This document shows, piece after piece, positions 24,500-33,582 of a stretch of DNA of 52,362 nucleotides. The notes under the pieces were generated by a model. That model searched no databases and had not been told where the DNA came from. It saw only the letters and a list, made by a program, of their open reading frames with translations. A program made the translations under genes and the position numbers. This DNA is from Prevotellaceae bacterium. Its GTDB lineage: Bacteria > Bacteroidota > Bacteroidia > Bacteroidales > Bacteroidaceae. Numbering within the stretch: the first letter of the stretch is position 1; the number at the start of each line of letters is the position of its first letter. Location of the stretch: positions 1 through 52,362 of the forward strand of contig JAGKTZ010000005.1 in NCBI GenBank assembly GCA_021153165.1, written 5' to 3'.

Positions 24500-25837
24500 T
24501 TATTTATTATTGTGTATTTCCTTAATTTCACTTTCCACCTTGCCATTTTTCAACAAGGTCACCACACGATCACCTTTCATCAACTTTTCTGCATCAGTGA
24601 TGGGATGTCCGTCCTTCAGGGTCAGACTGAATCCCAAATCCAGGATACGCTGCGGATCCGCCATGTGCACTACTTTTTCCAGAGCGTCGAGTTTTTGCGC
24701 CGAAGTGTGCAATACCTGCTGCGCTCCCTGCTCTATTTGCAAATTCCAAAAGCGTATGCGCTCATTCCACTGACCAAGATAGGCCAAAGCCGCGCCACCT
24801 ATATTTTGTGTCAATAGTTGTAAACGCTGTTCGGCATTTTGCACTGCGTGCTGAGCGCATGTTCCAAGGTTCATCTCAGCACGTTTCAACAACTCCTCTT
24901 CACGCAGCAACAAAGTCTCGGCCCCACTCTTTATATATTGAGAAAAAGTCGTCAAAGTCTCTGCTTCACCCTGCAATATTTCGATCAGAAATGCTGCTAC
25001 GGCGGTAGGCGTCTTCAGTCGCCGATGCGCCACCAAATCTATCACAGTCTCGTCGCGCTCATGACCGATCCCTGTGAGTACAGGCAGGGAGAATTGTGCC
25101 ACATGGGCGGCTAATAGATAGGACTCAAAACCATTAAGATCGCTCACAGCACCTCCGCCACGAATGATTACGACCAAGTCCCACTCCGACTCTTGTTCTG
25201 CGATTTCTTCAAGGGCGGCTATCACACTTCCCTCTACCCTGTCGCCCTGCATTACCGCTGGAAACAATTGGGTATGGAAGGCGAATGGCGAGGTTTCAAT
25301 TTGCTTCATAAAGTCGCCGTATCCTGCCGCCGAAGCGCTACTGACCACCGCCACACGCAGGGGCAATTGCGGAAAGTCCAGCTCTTGATTCAACGTCAGC
25401 ACACCGTCTGCTTTTAGCTGCTCGAGGATTTGCTGACGTCTGCGTTGTTGTTCGCCCAGGGTAAAAGATGGGTCGATATCCTCGACAACAAGTTTCAAAC
25501 CATAGACTTCGTGAAAGGACAAGCTCACTTGCATCAGCACCTTGATGCCCGAAGCAAAAGGCATGCCAGTGATACGTTCAAATTCGGGAACGACCTCATC
25601 GTACACGCCGTTCCAGATGACCGCGCTGGTCTTGGCCAACAAGCGATTGCCATTAGTTTCTTTTTCTATCAGTTCGATGTAACAATGACTACCCGGTCGG
25701 CGGCGCACCTCGCTCAACTCTGCCACCACCCAATACCTGTCGCAAAATTCACTTTGCAACACCGCCTGCACCAAAGCATTCATCTCGGAGAGACGAAGGT
25801 AAGGGATCGAGGTAGAGGGTGTGAGATTTTCAGTCAC
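24500..25837 (-). CDS. xseA: Exodeoxyribonuclease VII large subunit
   Basis: 445 aa. An N-terminal OB domain (YWVVAELSEVRRRPGSHCYI) precedes the catalytic core (RVAVVSSASAAGYGDFMKQI, VIIRGGGAVSDLNGFESYLL, TGIGHERDETVIDLVAHRRL) and a helical region, ending in the C-terminal DGHPITDAEKLMKGDRVVT. Complete and of normal length. xseB starts 15 bp after its stop. The preceding subtilase gene ends 36 bp upstream. Confidence 0.96.
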   Translation of the reverse strand: MTENLTPSTSIPYLRLSEMNALVQAVLQSEFCDRYWVVAELSEVRRRPGSHCYIELIEKETNGNRLLAKTSAVIWNGVYDEVVPEFERITGMPFASGIKVLMQVSLSFHEVYGLKLVVEDIDPSFTLGEQQRRRQQILEQLKADGVLTLNQELDFPQLPLRVAVVSSASAAGYGDFMKQIETSPFAFHTQLFPAVMQGDRVEGSVIAALEEIAEQESEWDLVVIIRGGGAVSDLNGFESYLLAAHVAQFSLPVLTGIGHERDETVIDLVAHRRLKTPTAVAAFLIEILQGEAETLTTFSQYIKSGAETLLLREEELLKRAEMNLGTCAQHAVQNAEQRLQLLTQNIGGAALAYLGQWNERIRFWNLQIEQGAQQVLHTSAQKLDALEKVVHMADPQRILDLGFSLTLKDGHPITDAEKLMKGDRVVTLLKNGKVESEIKEIHNNK

Positions 25838-25873
25838 TATACAATATATATAATATAGGTGTGCTACCTATTA

Positions 25874-27415
25874 TTATTTACCATCAAGGATTTTGTACGC
25901 CACATTCATATTGGGGATGCCATATCCAAAGACATTGTTGGGATGCTTAGCCATGTGTCCTGCTGCCTGTACTGCGCGAATGATTTCCACAGGCTTCTTG
26001 TTGGGGAAGGCTTGCCACAGACAAGTCACAGCTCCACACATGATTGGGCAGGAGAACGACGTACCGCTGGCATATACCAAACTGCCCGAATCATTAATCA
26101 TTGGCACGTATTCACCAAATGCCATCACGTCGGGCTTGATACGTCCGTCAGCCGTATTGCCCAATGATGAGAAGACTGTGTTGACTTCTTTTTCGTTCAC
26201 CGCACCTACGGTCAAGATATCCTTGGCATCAGCGGGGAAACCTATCTTCTTCCAAGCACCATCGCCTTCGTTGCCCGCACTATTCAGCACCAACAATCCA
26301 CGACTCGCCGCCAAGGAAGCACTGCGACTATTGATCGCTGTCATACCATCTTGTTCTTCGTATTTGTGTGAAGTAGTTTTGTCATCAAATGCGTAATAAC
26401 CGAGCGACGTGGTGATCAGGTCTACACCGATACTGTCGGCATATTCCACCGCTGCGCACCAGTTGTCCTCTTCCACCAATTGTTCGGTCAGTCCGTCCTC
26501 GCTTTGCAGGAGCAGATACGACGCTTCGGGTGCAGTGCCCACCATTTGGAATTCACGGTTCGTTGCCAAAGTCGAAAATACCATTGTACCGTGGCTTTCC
26601 AATTCGCGATAAATGCTAAATCCAGGGTGTGCAAAATTCTTTGTGCCTATAATTTTACAGTCCTTGAAAGCTTCGATCAGATCCACGTTTTGAAAACCGC
26701 CATCGATCACTGCCACTGTCATGCCCTGGCCACGGAATCCCATATCGTGCAAGGTCTGCAAATTCAACATTTGCACGGCTGTCAGCCCATTGCCATAATA
26801 ATCATTTGTTTTGGGCAATTTGTCTCTCAGCAATGCTCTTCTGTCCATATCCATGTACGAGTCTGCTGTATCCCTGGGCATGACGCCTTGCAACACGGCG
26901 GTCAGCAACAATTTTTCGTCTTCAAATGAAATGCTGTCCACCTGTTCCCACACCTTCTTTACTTCTTTCACGAAGCTTAGGGCCAGGAGTGCTTCAGCAT
27001 CAGCCGTGTCTTTCACTTCCACCACTACGGTATTGTTCCACTTGCTCATATTGTGAATTTTCACGCCAGTATTGCGGATCTCCTTCACGTATTGTGGAGT
27101 AATAGGCAAGTCGTATTGATCCACCTTGATGCCCAATCTTTTTCGGCGATCAAGGGCTTTTTGTGAAAGAAACTCCCCGGGGCGCTTCACCGAATAGGGA
27201 TTGTTTTTCTTATCCTTCAGCGTGACACGATAGCGATAGAACTTCTCGGGGTAAAAGTACCTCTCCCCTATTTCTGCTGACGCCTCAGCACCACCTAATG
27301 TCTGATCGGCTTTCAAATCATCGATTTGGAAATCTTCGTCCTGTGGCGTTTGTGCCCAGCTCGTAGCGCCGAAACCTATCATCAAGACCAACAAGACCAC
27401 ATACTTTTTCATCAT
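25874..27415 (-). CDS. Secreted S8 (subtilisin-like) serine protease
   Basis: 513 aa with a signal peptide (MMKKYVVLLVLMIGFGATSWAQ), a prodomain-like region of about 180 residues, and the catalytic triad D238 (VAVIDGGF), H275 (ESHGTMV) and S453 (ASGTSFSCP); N382 (SAGNEG) fits the oxyanion hole. The C-terminus ends soon after the catalytic domain (YGIPNMNVAYKILDGK), so no type IX sorting domain is visible. It could be periplasmic or surface-exposed. It lies between mnmA and xseA on the same strand. Confidence 0.92.
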   Translation of the reverse strand: MMKKYVVLLVLMIGFGATSWAQTPQDEDFQIDDLKADQTLGGAEASAEIGERYFYPEKFYRYRVTLKDKKNNPYSVKRPGEFLSQKALDRRKRLGIKVDQYDLPITPQYVKEIRNTGVKIHNMSKWNNTVVVEVKDTADAEALLALSFVKEVKKVWEQVDSISFEDEKLLLTAVLQGVMPRDTADSYMDMDRRALLRDKLPKTNDYYGNGLTAVQMLNLQTLHDMGFRGQGMTVAVIDGGFQNVDLIEAFKDCKIIGTKNFAHPGFSIYRELESHGTMVFSTLATNREFQMVGTAPEASYLLLQSEDGLTEQLVEEDNWCAAVEYADSIGVDLITTSLGYYAFDDKTTSHKYEEQDGMTAINSRSASLAASRGLLVLNSAGNEGDGAWKKIGFPADAKDILTVGAVNEKEVNTVFSSLGNTADGRIKPDVMAFGEYVPMINDSGSLVYASGTSFSCPIMCGAVTCLWQAFPNKKPVEIIRAVQAAGHMAKHPNNVFGYGIPNMNVAYKILDGK

Positions 27416-27449
27416 ATTCCTTTATCTTATTTTTATTATGTTTTGTTTA

Positions 27450-28580
27450 TTATTGTTTAGTCAAATCCTGCATCGCTGCCACCACGCCGCCGATGCCTTT
27501 CTGCGAAGCGATATAGGCACCTCCGACCAAGCGGTTTTTAATGTAGAACACGGCGCTCTGACCTGGCGTCACAGCACTTACTTTTTCTGCGGTCTCGACC
27601 AGCATTCTGCCGTCGTCCAGTCGGCGCACCTTGCAGGGCACTGGGTTGCTGTGATAGCGGATGCGTACGGTCAAGTCCTGGGCTGTGAAAAATTCCTGTT
27701 CGTCGACCACCTCGGGGGCTTCAGTCAGCAGGAAGGTTGTTTTCAGTTCTTCCTCGCTGCCCAGCACAATGGTATTCTTCTCGGGATTCAGACGCAACAC
27801 ATAGGCCGGTGCGCCCAGCGCAATGCCCAATCCCTTTCGCTGACCCACGGTGTAGAAGGGCACACCCAGATGCTCGCCCAATTTCCTGCCGCCTGCATCT
27901 ACATAAGCGCCACCCTTGACTTGTTCGGCCAAATCGGGTAATTGCTGGCGCAGGAAATCGCGATAGTCGCGTTCTACAAAGCAGACCTCCATCGATTCGG
28001 ATTGCTTGGCGCGCAGGGCAAATCCCTTTTCATCCAGGTATCGGCGCACCTCGGGCTTTTCCATTTTCCCCAGAGGGAACAGACAGCGCTTCAGGGTCTG
28101 CTGGGGCACGCGCCACAGGAAGTAGGATTGATCCTTGCGCACATCATCGCCCATCAGGAGGTAGGCAAAATCATCTTTCTCCTCCACCTGTACGTAATGC
28201 CCCGTAGCCATCCACTGACAACCCAGTCGGTCGGCCATTTCTGCAAGCAGGCGAAACTTAAATTTCCTGTTGCACAATACACAGGGGTTGGGCGTGCGTC
28301 CGCCGCGATACTCGTTCAGGAAATTTTGCACGATAGTTTGGCGAAACTCCTCTCGCACATCCACCACGTGGTGCTCGATACCCAAGCGACCTGCCAACTC
28401 CTGTGCGCTCAGTATGAAGTCGGGTTGTGCTTGGTCGGGAGAAGCGAATTGCTGTGGCAGGTCCCATACGCGCATAGTCATACCCACGACCTCGTATCCC
28501 TGGTCCTGCAACAACAAGCACACGGCGCTGCTATCCACACCGCCCGACATGGCCACCAATACCTTTTCGCGTTTCAACAT
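27450..28580 (-). CDS. mnmA: tRNA-specific 2-thiouridylase MnmA
   Basis: 376 aa. MSGGVDSSAV (residues 11-20) is the PP-loop for ATP. The catalytic cysteines are C100 (NPCVLCN) and C200 (SMEVCFVE), and GRTPNPC and KDQSYFLW are family markers. It thiolates U34 of Lys/Glu/Gln tRNAs. The small FISUMP protein gene ends 45 bp upstream. Confidence 0.96.
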   Translation of the reverse strand: MLKREKVLVAMSGGVDSSAVCLLLQDQGYEVVGMTMRVWDLPQQFASPDQAQPDFILSAQELAGRLGIEHHVVDVREEFRQTIVQNFLNEYRGGRTPNPCVLCNRKFKFRLLAEMADRLGCQWMATGHYVQVEEKDDFAYLLMGDDVRKDQSYFLWRVPQQTLKRCLFPLGKMEKPEVRRYLDEKGFALRAKQSESMEVCFVERDYRDFLRQQLPDLAEQVKGGAYVDAGGRKLGEHLGVPFYTVGQRKGLGIALGAPAYVLRLNPEKNTIVLGSEEELKTTFLLTEAPEVVDEQEFFTAQDLTVRIRYHSNPVPCKVRRLDDGRMLVETAEKVSAVTPGQSAVFYIKNRLVGGAYIASQKGIGGVVAAMQDLTKQ

Positions 28581-28625
28581 GTAACGTGTTCGTTGGTTTT
28601 TAAAGTGTAATTGTCTCCGTCCATA

Positions 28626-29306
28626 TTATGGGCAAACAGGACGTACAGTATGTCCATGACAGCGACGACTCCAATAGTCGTATTCTATACCATCATCACT
28701 CAACTCCATCACATAGCTATACAACGGAAGGGCTACATGAGAATCATATTGATCAAGCGTACTAGTCCAATAGACGCACATCATTCCAAAATCTTCTAGA
28801 CGGCTTTCATTTTTAAAGCCTACCGCAGGCAAGAAGATACTTTTACCATTTATCTTACTCTTAATCTTATACCCGTACACCCCTTTTTGCTTAACTAAAG
28901 TCCATGTACATTTTTCAGACAATTCATAAACTTCCTCATCTGTGGGTATACGCCATTTGCCTCCCCAATTTACGTGAGCAGCATCGTCTGACAAAGCCAA
29001 ACGGGATTTTTTATCAACTACACCATTCTCTTTTTGCTTATTATACTTAGTCAATGTATTTTCCCGTCCCTTGCACCATTTATATGTTGTCCAATCATAT
29101 CTTGACTTAGGCTTAGTTTCACCCCAAGCATAATAATTACCACGACCTTCTGGGCTACTAGCTCCTATATTACATGTCGCCCATTTCACACTAAGGCCTA
29201 GATCTACATACGCATGCCCATTATGCTTCAACTGTGCAAAAGCGCAGATATGAAACATCAACAGCAAATTTAAGACTGCTATATGTTTTAAATTCATGCT
29301 ACTCAT
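28626..29306 (-). CDS. FISUMP-type exported protein 1
   Basis: 226 aa. A signal peptide ending CAFA-Q precedes a single domain resembling the Fibrobacter succinogenes major paralogous (FISUMP) family, seen in YVDLGLSVKWATCNIGA, YYAWGETKPKS, YKWCKG, NWGGKWRIPTDEE, SIFLPAVGF and the terminal GHTVRPVCP. Function unknown; such proteins are usually surface or cell-wall associated. A closely related gene lies at 33.6-34.3 kb. A -7-like TAACTTTG is at 29374-29381. Confidence 0.85.
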   Translation of the reverse strand: MSSMNLKHIAVLNLLLMFHICAFAQLKHNGHAYVDLGLSVKWATCNIGASSPEGRGNYYAWGETKPKSRYDWTTYKWCKGRENTLTKYNKQKENGVVDKKSRLALSDDAAHVNWGGKWRIPTDEEVYELSEKCTWTLVKQKGVYGYKIKSKINGKSIFLPAVGFKNESRLEDFGMMCVYWTSTLDQYDSHVALPLYSYVMELSDDGIEYDYWSRRCHGHTVRPVCP

Positions 29307-29610
29307 TATTATTAATTTTTTAAGATTGTCTTTTCAAAACGAATATCCTAACTGCTCATTCGCTACGAAGGTACAAAGTTATCCAAAAATCTTCAATTGC
29401 GACCCATCACAATCCATATTTATAACTGTATGGGTGACGAAATCCTGATATCCCCTCTTGTGCTGTAAAAGGGAGAGAGAATTAAGTGCAGGGGGTCTCA
29501 AACCACCACAAAGGTAATATTGGGGATAAAAACAGGAGTATATACCCCACTTTTATGTAAAAAAATCATTGCTAATCTTCATTCTTTTTACAACAGGAAA
29601 AGGGGTGCTC

Positions 29611-29735
29611 AAAAAAAGGTTAGACCTTGTGAAAATTTCGCGCCGACTTTTTTAAAAAAGGTCAAGGTTTTTTCAAAAAAGGTCTTGGTTTTTTTGAAAG
29701 CCAATTTTGGTCGCGCAAAAAAAGGTTTTTTACCC
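29611..29735 (-). repeat. Dispersed intergenic AT-rich repeat, locus C
   Basis: Contains GGTTAGACCTTGTGAAAA and TTTCGCGCCGAC (29619-29646), which is the reverse complement of the core at 22.2 and 46.1 kb, then two AAAAAGGTC words with long T runs. Lies in the 556-bp gene-free gap 29307-29862. Confidence 0.8.
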
Positions 29736-29775
29736 TGGACCGCTTGCATCACTTTGGGCACACGAGGTGGGGCAT

Positions 29776-29812
29776 AAAAAAAGAGACTGCACTTCTGTGG
29801 AAGTCAGTCTCT
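29776..29812 (-). terminator. Terminator of the nitroreductase gene
   Basis: An 8-bp outer stem (AGAGACTG 29782-29789 with CAGTCTCT 29805-29812) plus an inner ACTTC/GAAGT pairing is followed on the minus strand by TTTTTTT. Strong intrinsic terminator about 50 bp after the stop. Confidence 0.85.
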
Positions 29813-29862
29813 GTATGTATCAACCGATACCCAGGTCACAGGAGTGGACCACGGCTGATATT

Positions 29863-30507
29863 TTACCATTTGTTGTAATAAATATTTTCGGCATTGTACT
29901 TATCCTTGGGTTTTGCATCACCCTTTGGATAACCGAGAGGGATGATATTGAGCGGCATCAGATGTTCGGGCAGGTTCAATGCTTGGCGCACTTCTGCGAT
30001 ACGTTCTTCGCGTGGATGCACACTCACCCACACAGCACCCAGACCCATAGCCTCAGCCATGAGCAGGAGGTTTTCGGACGCCAATGAGCAGTCCAGCACC
30101 CAACTGTATGAAGGTTTGCCGTCGTCGCCCGTCACCGTCATATCACCACAGACTACAACCACCGCCTTAGCCTCGGCCAACATCTTCGCACGGGGCACCT
30201 TGGCTGCAAAATCTTTGATGGCGAGCGAATCGTCCAGAACCAGGAATTTCCAAGGGCGCATATCCTTGCCCGAAGGTGCTGCCATGGCGGCACGCAACAA
30301 GGTGTCGATTTGCTCGCGACTGATGGGCTGATCGGTATAACTGCGCACGCTCTTGCGAGACATGATATTCTGCCATACGACCGACTTGGCATCTGCAGTT
30401 TGCTCCACCTTGTCCGCATCAGCACTGACCACGTACACCAGGCGTGAGAGGCTCGCTACCAGCGCCAACGCCAGGATGACACTGACAAATTTATATTTAC
30501 TTTCCAT
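29863..30507 (-). CDS. Nitroreductase family protein, membrane-anchored
   Basis: 214 aa. An N-terminal hydrophobic segment (FVSVILALALVASLSRLVYV) suggests a membrane anchor or uncleaved signal. The FMN-dependent nitroreductase domain follows: IMSRKSVRSYTDQPISREQI, AAMAAPSGKDMRPWKFLV and EAMGLGAVWVSVHP. Its ATG lies 11 nt inside the 3' end of the FMN/4Fe-4S gene, suggesting translational coupling and a joint role in electron transfer. Substrate unknown. Confidence 0.9.
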   Translation of the reverse strand: MESKYKFVSVILALALVASLSRLVYVVSADADKVEQTADAKSVVWQNIMSRKSVRSYTDQPISREQIDTLLRAAMAAPSGKDMRPWKFLVLDDSLAIKDFAAKVPRAKMLAEAKAVVVVCGDMTVTGDDGKPSYSWVLDCSLASENLLLMAEAMGLGAVWVSVHPREERIAEVRQALNLPEHLMPLNIIPLGYPKGDAKPKDKYNAENIYYNKW

Positions 30508-31750
30508 CTTGATCTTCTTTTATTTTTGTTTCACATTGCGACACTTTTCCCTTACTTCTGACCGAAGGATTCGCCATATCCATCAATTCACCCAATGGAC
30601 AGAAACATCTGCACCAGGGGCGGTGCACAAAGAGCGAACTGAGCAATATCACACCTGAGATGATCAACACAGCAGGTGCTGCTGCCTGGGGCTGGAACAA
30701 GGAGAAGGGTTCATAACCTAAGACATCGCGCCCCACGCCCATCCACAACAGGACAAACAATGTACCGAAACACACGCGGCGTATCCACGTCATCCACTCG
30801 GCCCCACGTTTGGATATTTCAACCTTTGGCACGGGCAATTTTCCCAATAGTTCCTGCGCGCTACCATAGGGGCAAATCCAGTTGCAATAGTATTTGCGCT
30901 TACCGAGCAAAGGCATCAACAGCGATACACTTAGCACCAAAATGGCGGGATAAGCCATAGCGAGTACCCAGCCGTGCTCCATCCAGCCAAGGAGTTGGGA
31001 CAAGGACAAATATGAACCAGTCCACACCCCTACTACGCCGACATTGAGCGCTAATACAATGATGCGCATCCAGGGCGCTTTGCGTTTCATCCACGCCACT
31101 ACGCCACCGACCAACAGCGTCAATAGCAGGGCGGCGTGTTTCCAACCAAAGTGCCATTGCCCGATGGTGCCTTGTTCTGCTTGACTCCAATGTGTCTTCA
31201 CGGCGTTGATGTTTTTGATCAGCGACTGGGATGTATAGGTCGCGCCAGTCATTCCATCAATTTTCTCAGCATCAAGTTCGGTCAAGGTCTTACCTTCGCA
31301 CTGTGGCAAAATATGCAGCCAAGCCTCGTCAAAATAGTCTTTGGTCTCGGCGTGCTCTTGTGACACGACTTTCAATATTTTTCCTTCGGGCGAGAGCATC
31401 AGGCAGACAGGTGTCGCTCCGGCAAAGCCCTGCACATCGGTCGCTATTTTCTGGCTACTGATCCATCGTGCGCGCGCCGTGCCTCCTTCGTTTTCCACCA
31501 CTTGCCAGGTCACGGAGTCTACTTGTTGCACCAAGCAATCGCCCCACCCCATCGCTTTCATTTCACTCTGGAGCAAGGTCACTGCTTCTGCCGACGTTTC
31601 ATCAGCAGTTGGTGTCTCGGCCACCAGGGGACGTCCGCCCAACGCACCACTCCACACTGCTGCAGCAACGAGCATCAGTACGGGCAAGGCGATGGACAGG
31701 CACGCATCAAGCACCTGCATCAAGCGACCAAACCATTTTTGCTTGTACAT
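30497..31750 (-). CDS. FMN-binding and 4Fe-4S membrane protein (NosR/RnfG-like)
   Basis: 417 aa. An N-terminal membrane helix precedes a periplasmic FMN-binding domain ending DGMTGATYTSQS, where the Thr/Ser of the TGATxTS signature is the covalent flavinylation site in RnfG/NqrC relatives. Then several helices and two cysteine clusters follow: CNWICPYGSAQELLGKLP and WCRCFCPLGELM, each a short C-x3-C-P type motif. Probably carries electrons across the inner membrane to or from the overlapping nitroreductase. The partner is inferred from the 11-nt overlap only. Confidence 0.87.
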   Translation of the reverse strand: MYKQKWFGRLMQVLDACLSIALPVLMLVAAAVWSGALGGRPLVAETPTADETSAEAVTLLQSEMKAMGWGDCLVQQVDSVTWQVVENEGGTARARWISSQKIATDVQGFAGATPVCLMLSPEGKILKVVSQEHAETKDYFDEAWLHILPQCEGKTLTELDAEKIDGMTGATYTSQSLIKNINAVKTHWSQAEQGTIGQWHFGWKHAALLLTLLVGGVVAWMKRKAPWMRIIVLALNVGVVGVWTGSYLSLSQLLGWMEHGWVLAMAYPAILVLSVSLLMPLLGKRKYYCNWICPYGSAQELLGKLPVPKVEISKRGAEWMTWIRRVCFGTLFVLLWMGVGRDVLGYEPFSLFQPQAAAPAVLIISGVILLSSLFVHRPWCRCFCPLGELMDMANPSVRSKGKVSQCETKIKEDQDGK

Positions 31751-31786
31751 ATATATTTATATTGTATAGGTCTTTTATTTTTAAAC

Positions 31787-32833
31787 TCAAAATCCTTCGC
31801 GCAGGAAATCGAAAGCCTCTGTGATATCCTCGCGGCTGATCTGGATATCCAAAGCCACCTGTCCGATGTCGCGCAGCAGGCAGAAGTTTACACGACTACC
31901 CACGTTTTTCTTGTCATGACTGATAAAATCGAGCAGGGTGTCATAGTCCTTGCATTCAAAACGGACATCGCCGTAGATTTCCTTGATGAAGCGCACCGTC
32001 TGTCGCATTCGTTCGAGAGGGAATCCCATCAGTTTTTCGCTCAGGTAGAGTTCGCCTGCCAATCCCCAGGCCACGGCATAACCATGCAAGACGGGCTGCC
32101 CCTTTTCCAGAGCCAAACTTTCAAAAGCATGCCCCAACGTATGTCCGAGGTTTAGACATTTGCGCAGTCCACGTTCTGTTGGGTCCTGTTCGACGACGTG
32201 TGCTTTCACCTCGATACTTTGTCGGATCATACGCGCCATCACCTTTTCGTCCACATCATTCGGATCGCACGATACATGTTCGGCCCACATCTCCACACTA
32301 CCCAGGAGTGAGTGTTTCAGCATTTCTGCAAATCCTGAGCAGACGTTCTCGCGCGACAACGTGCCGAGCATCCCTGCGTCCACCATCACTGCACGTGCTG
32401 GGCAAAATGCGCCAACTTCATTCTTCAGTCCTGCGAAGTTTATGCCGGTCTTCCCGCCCACCGCAGCATCAACCATTGCCAGCAACGTAGTCGGCACATT
32501 GACGAAAGGAATGCCTCGTTTGAACGCTGCTGCAGCAAATCCACCAAGGTCTGTCACTACGCCTCCGCCCAAACAGATCAGGAGCGAATGACGTGTGGCG
32601 CCGTGGTGTGTCAGTTTCTCCCACACGCCAGACAGCGTAGTCAGGGTTTTATTCTCGTCGCCCTGTGGTATACAGATTTCCACGACATCCTCGCCACTTA
32701 TGGGCAAGCGCGAACGACAATGCACACGCGTCATTTCGTCCGTCAGTACGAATATTTTGTCGGGCGTCTGACCTACTGCCTGCCACATCTTGGGCAGAGC
32801 GTCGCACCATTGGTCTACATAGATTACACTCAT
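31787..32833 (-). CDS. aroB: 3-dehydroquinate synthase
   Basis: 348 aa. GGGVVTDLGGFAAAAFKRGI is the NAD-binding motif; PTTLLAMVDAAVGGKTGIN and the metal-binding LNLGHTLGHAFE follow as in AroB. It makes 3-dehydroquinate from DAHP, the second step of the shikimate pathway, so it sits between the DAHP synthase and the chorismate-using enzymes encoded at 34.9-39 kb. Transcribed away from them, behind a thioesterase gene. Confidence 0.96.
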   Translation of the reverse strand: MSVIYVDQWCDALPKMWQAVGQTPDKIFVLTDEMTRVHCRSRLPISGEDVVEICIPQGDENKTLTTLSGVWEKLTHHGATRHSLLICLGGGVVTDLGGFAAAAFKRGIPFVNVPTTLLAMVDAAVGGKTGINFAGLKNEVGAFCPARAVMVDAGMLGTLSRENVCSGFAEMLKHSLLGSVEMWAEHVSCDPNDVDEKVMARMIRQSIEVKAHVVEQDPTERGLRKCLNLGHTLGHAFESLALEKGQPVLHGYAVAWGLAGELYLSEKLMGFPLERMRQTVRFIKEIYGDVRFECKDYDTLLDFISHDKKNVGSRVNFCLLRDIGQVALDIQISREDITEAFDFLREGF

Positions 32834-32921
32834 AGTGGGAAAGGGGAAAGGTTAGAGAGGAGAGTTGAAAGTTGAAAGTTGAGAGATAAAAGTTGAGAGA
32901 GGAGAGATAAGTGTTGAATGA
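32834..32921. repeat. Degenerate purine-rich word repeats
   Basis: GTTGAAAGTTGAAAGTTGAG and GAGAGGAGAG words recur with small changes through the gap between aroB and the thioesterase gene. Similar word-like repetition is seen at 34.7-34.86 kb, 35.7 kb and 47.3 kb. Confidence 0.6.
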
Positions 32922-33368
32922 TTAAGCATTCATCTCTTGCTCAAAAGCCGCACGATATTTTGCAGGTATTTCTGCCGACAGTTGTGTGCTGAGCGAGAAG
33001 CACACCATCACAGTGTTGCACTTGCACACCACCATGCCGTTCTTCACATTCACGGCGCGTTGCTCCAGCGTGAAACTCTTATTGCCCACTCTCGACACGC
33101 GGGTTTCCACCACGATATTATCGCCATAGAAGATGGGCGCGATAAAATCTGCATTGATACTTGCCACCACGGGCACAATATCTTTTTCGAAATAGTCGGT
33201 AGTAAGCACATTGTTCAGGTATTCCTCCTTACCCAAATCGTAGTAGGAGAAATACGAATTATTATTCACATGACCATAGCGGTCCACATCGTTAAATCGG
33301 ATTTGGATGGGCAACCTGCGCCATCCGTCCACCCTTTCTGCGGGCGGTATCATCAAAGTCTGTTTCAT
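32922..33368 (-). CDS. Acyl-CoA thioesterase (hotdog fold, 4HBT/FatA-like)
   Basis: 148 aa. RFNDVDRYGHVNNNSYFSYY carries the conserved Asp and the G-H-V-N-N of 4-hydroxybenzoyl-CoA-type thioesterases; FIAPIFYGDNIVVETRV follows. Probably hydrolyses acyl-CoA or acyl-ACP thioesters; substrate unknown. The open frame extends two codons to a GTG at 33374; the ATG at 33368 is preferred. A -7-like TATCTTTG lies at 33392-33399. Confidence 0.9.
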   Translation of the reverse strand: MKQTLMIPPAERVDGWRRLPIQIRFNDVDRYGHVNNNSYFSYYDLGKEEYLNNVLTTDYFEKDIVPVVASINADFIAPIFYGDNIVVETRVSRVGNKSFTLEQRAVNVKNGMVVCKCNTVMVCFSLSTQLSAEIPAKYRAAFEQEMNA

Positions 33369-33487
33369 ATTCACATGTTAGTATTGATTGGCAAAGATAC
33401 AACAAAGGGATGAAACATTGTCAGAATACTGCCATATTTTAGCATCACTCACCGCCTCCTGACTCGGGTTGTCTGTTTTGAACCAAC

Positions 33488-33549
33488 AAATCGCAAGGCA
33501 CTTAGAGCATCTGCACATACTGCAGACTATTCTAAATGCCTTGCGATTT
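33488..33549 (-). terminator. Long hairpin terminator after FISUMP gene 2
   Basis: AAATCGCAAGGCACTTAGA (33488-33506) pairs with TCTAAATGCCTTGCGATTT (33531-33549) with one mismatch, and the loop itself holds ATCTGCA/TGCAGA. It lies 33 bp beyond the stop of the FISUMP gene. Confidence 0.75.
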
Positions 33550-33582
33550 TATTTATTGCCAACGAGGAGTAAATAGTAATTT

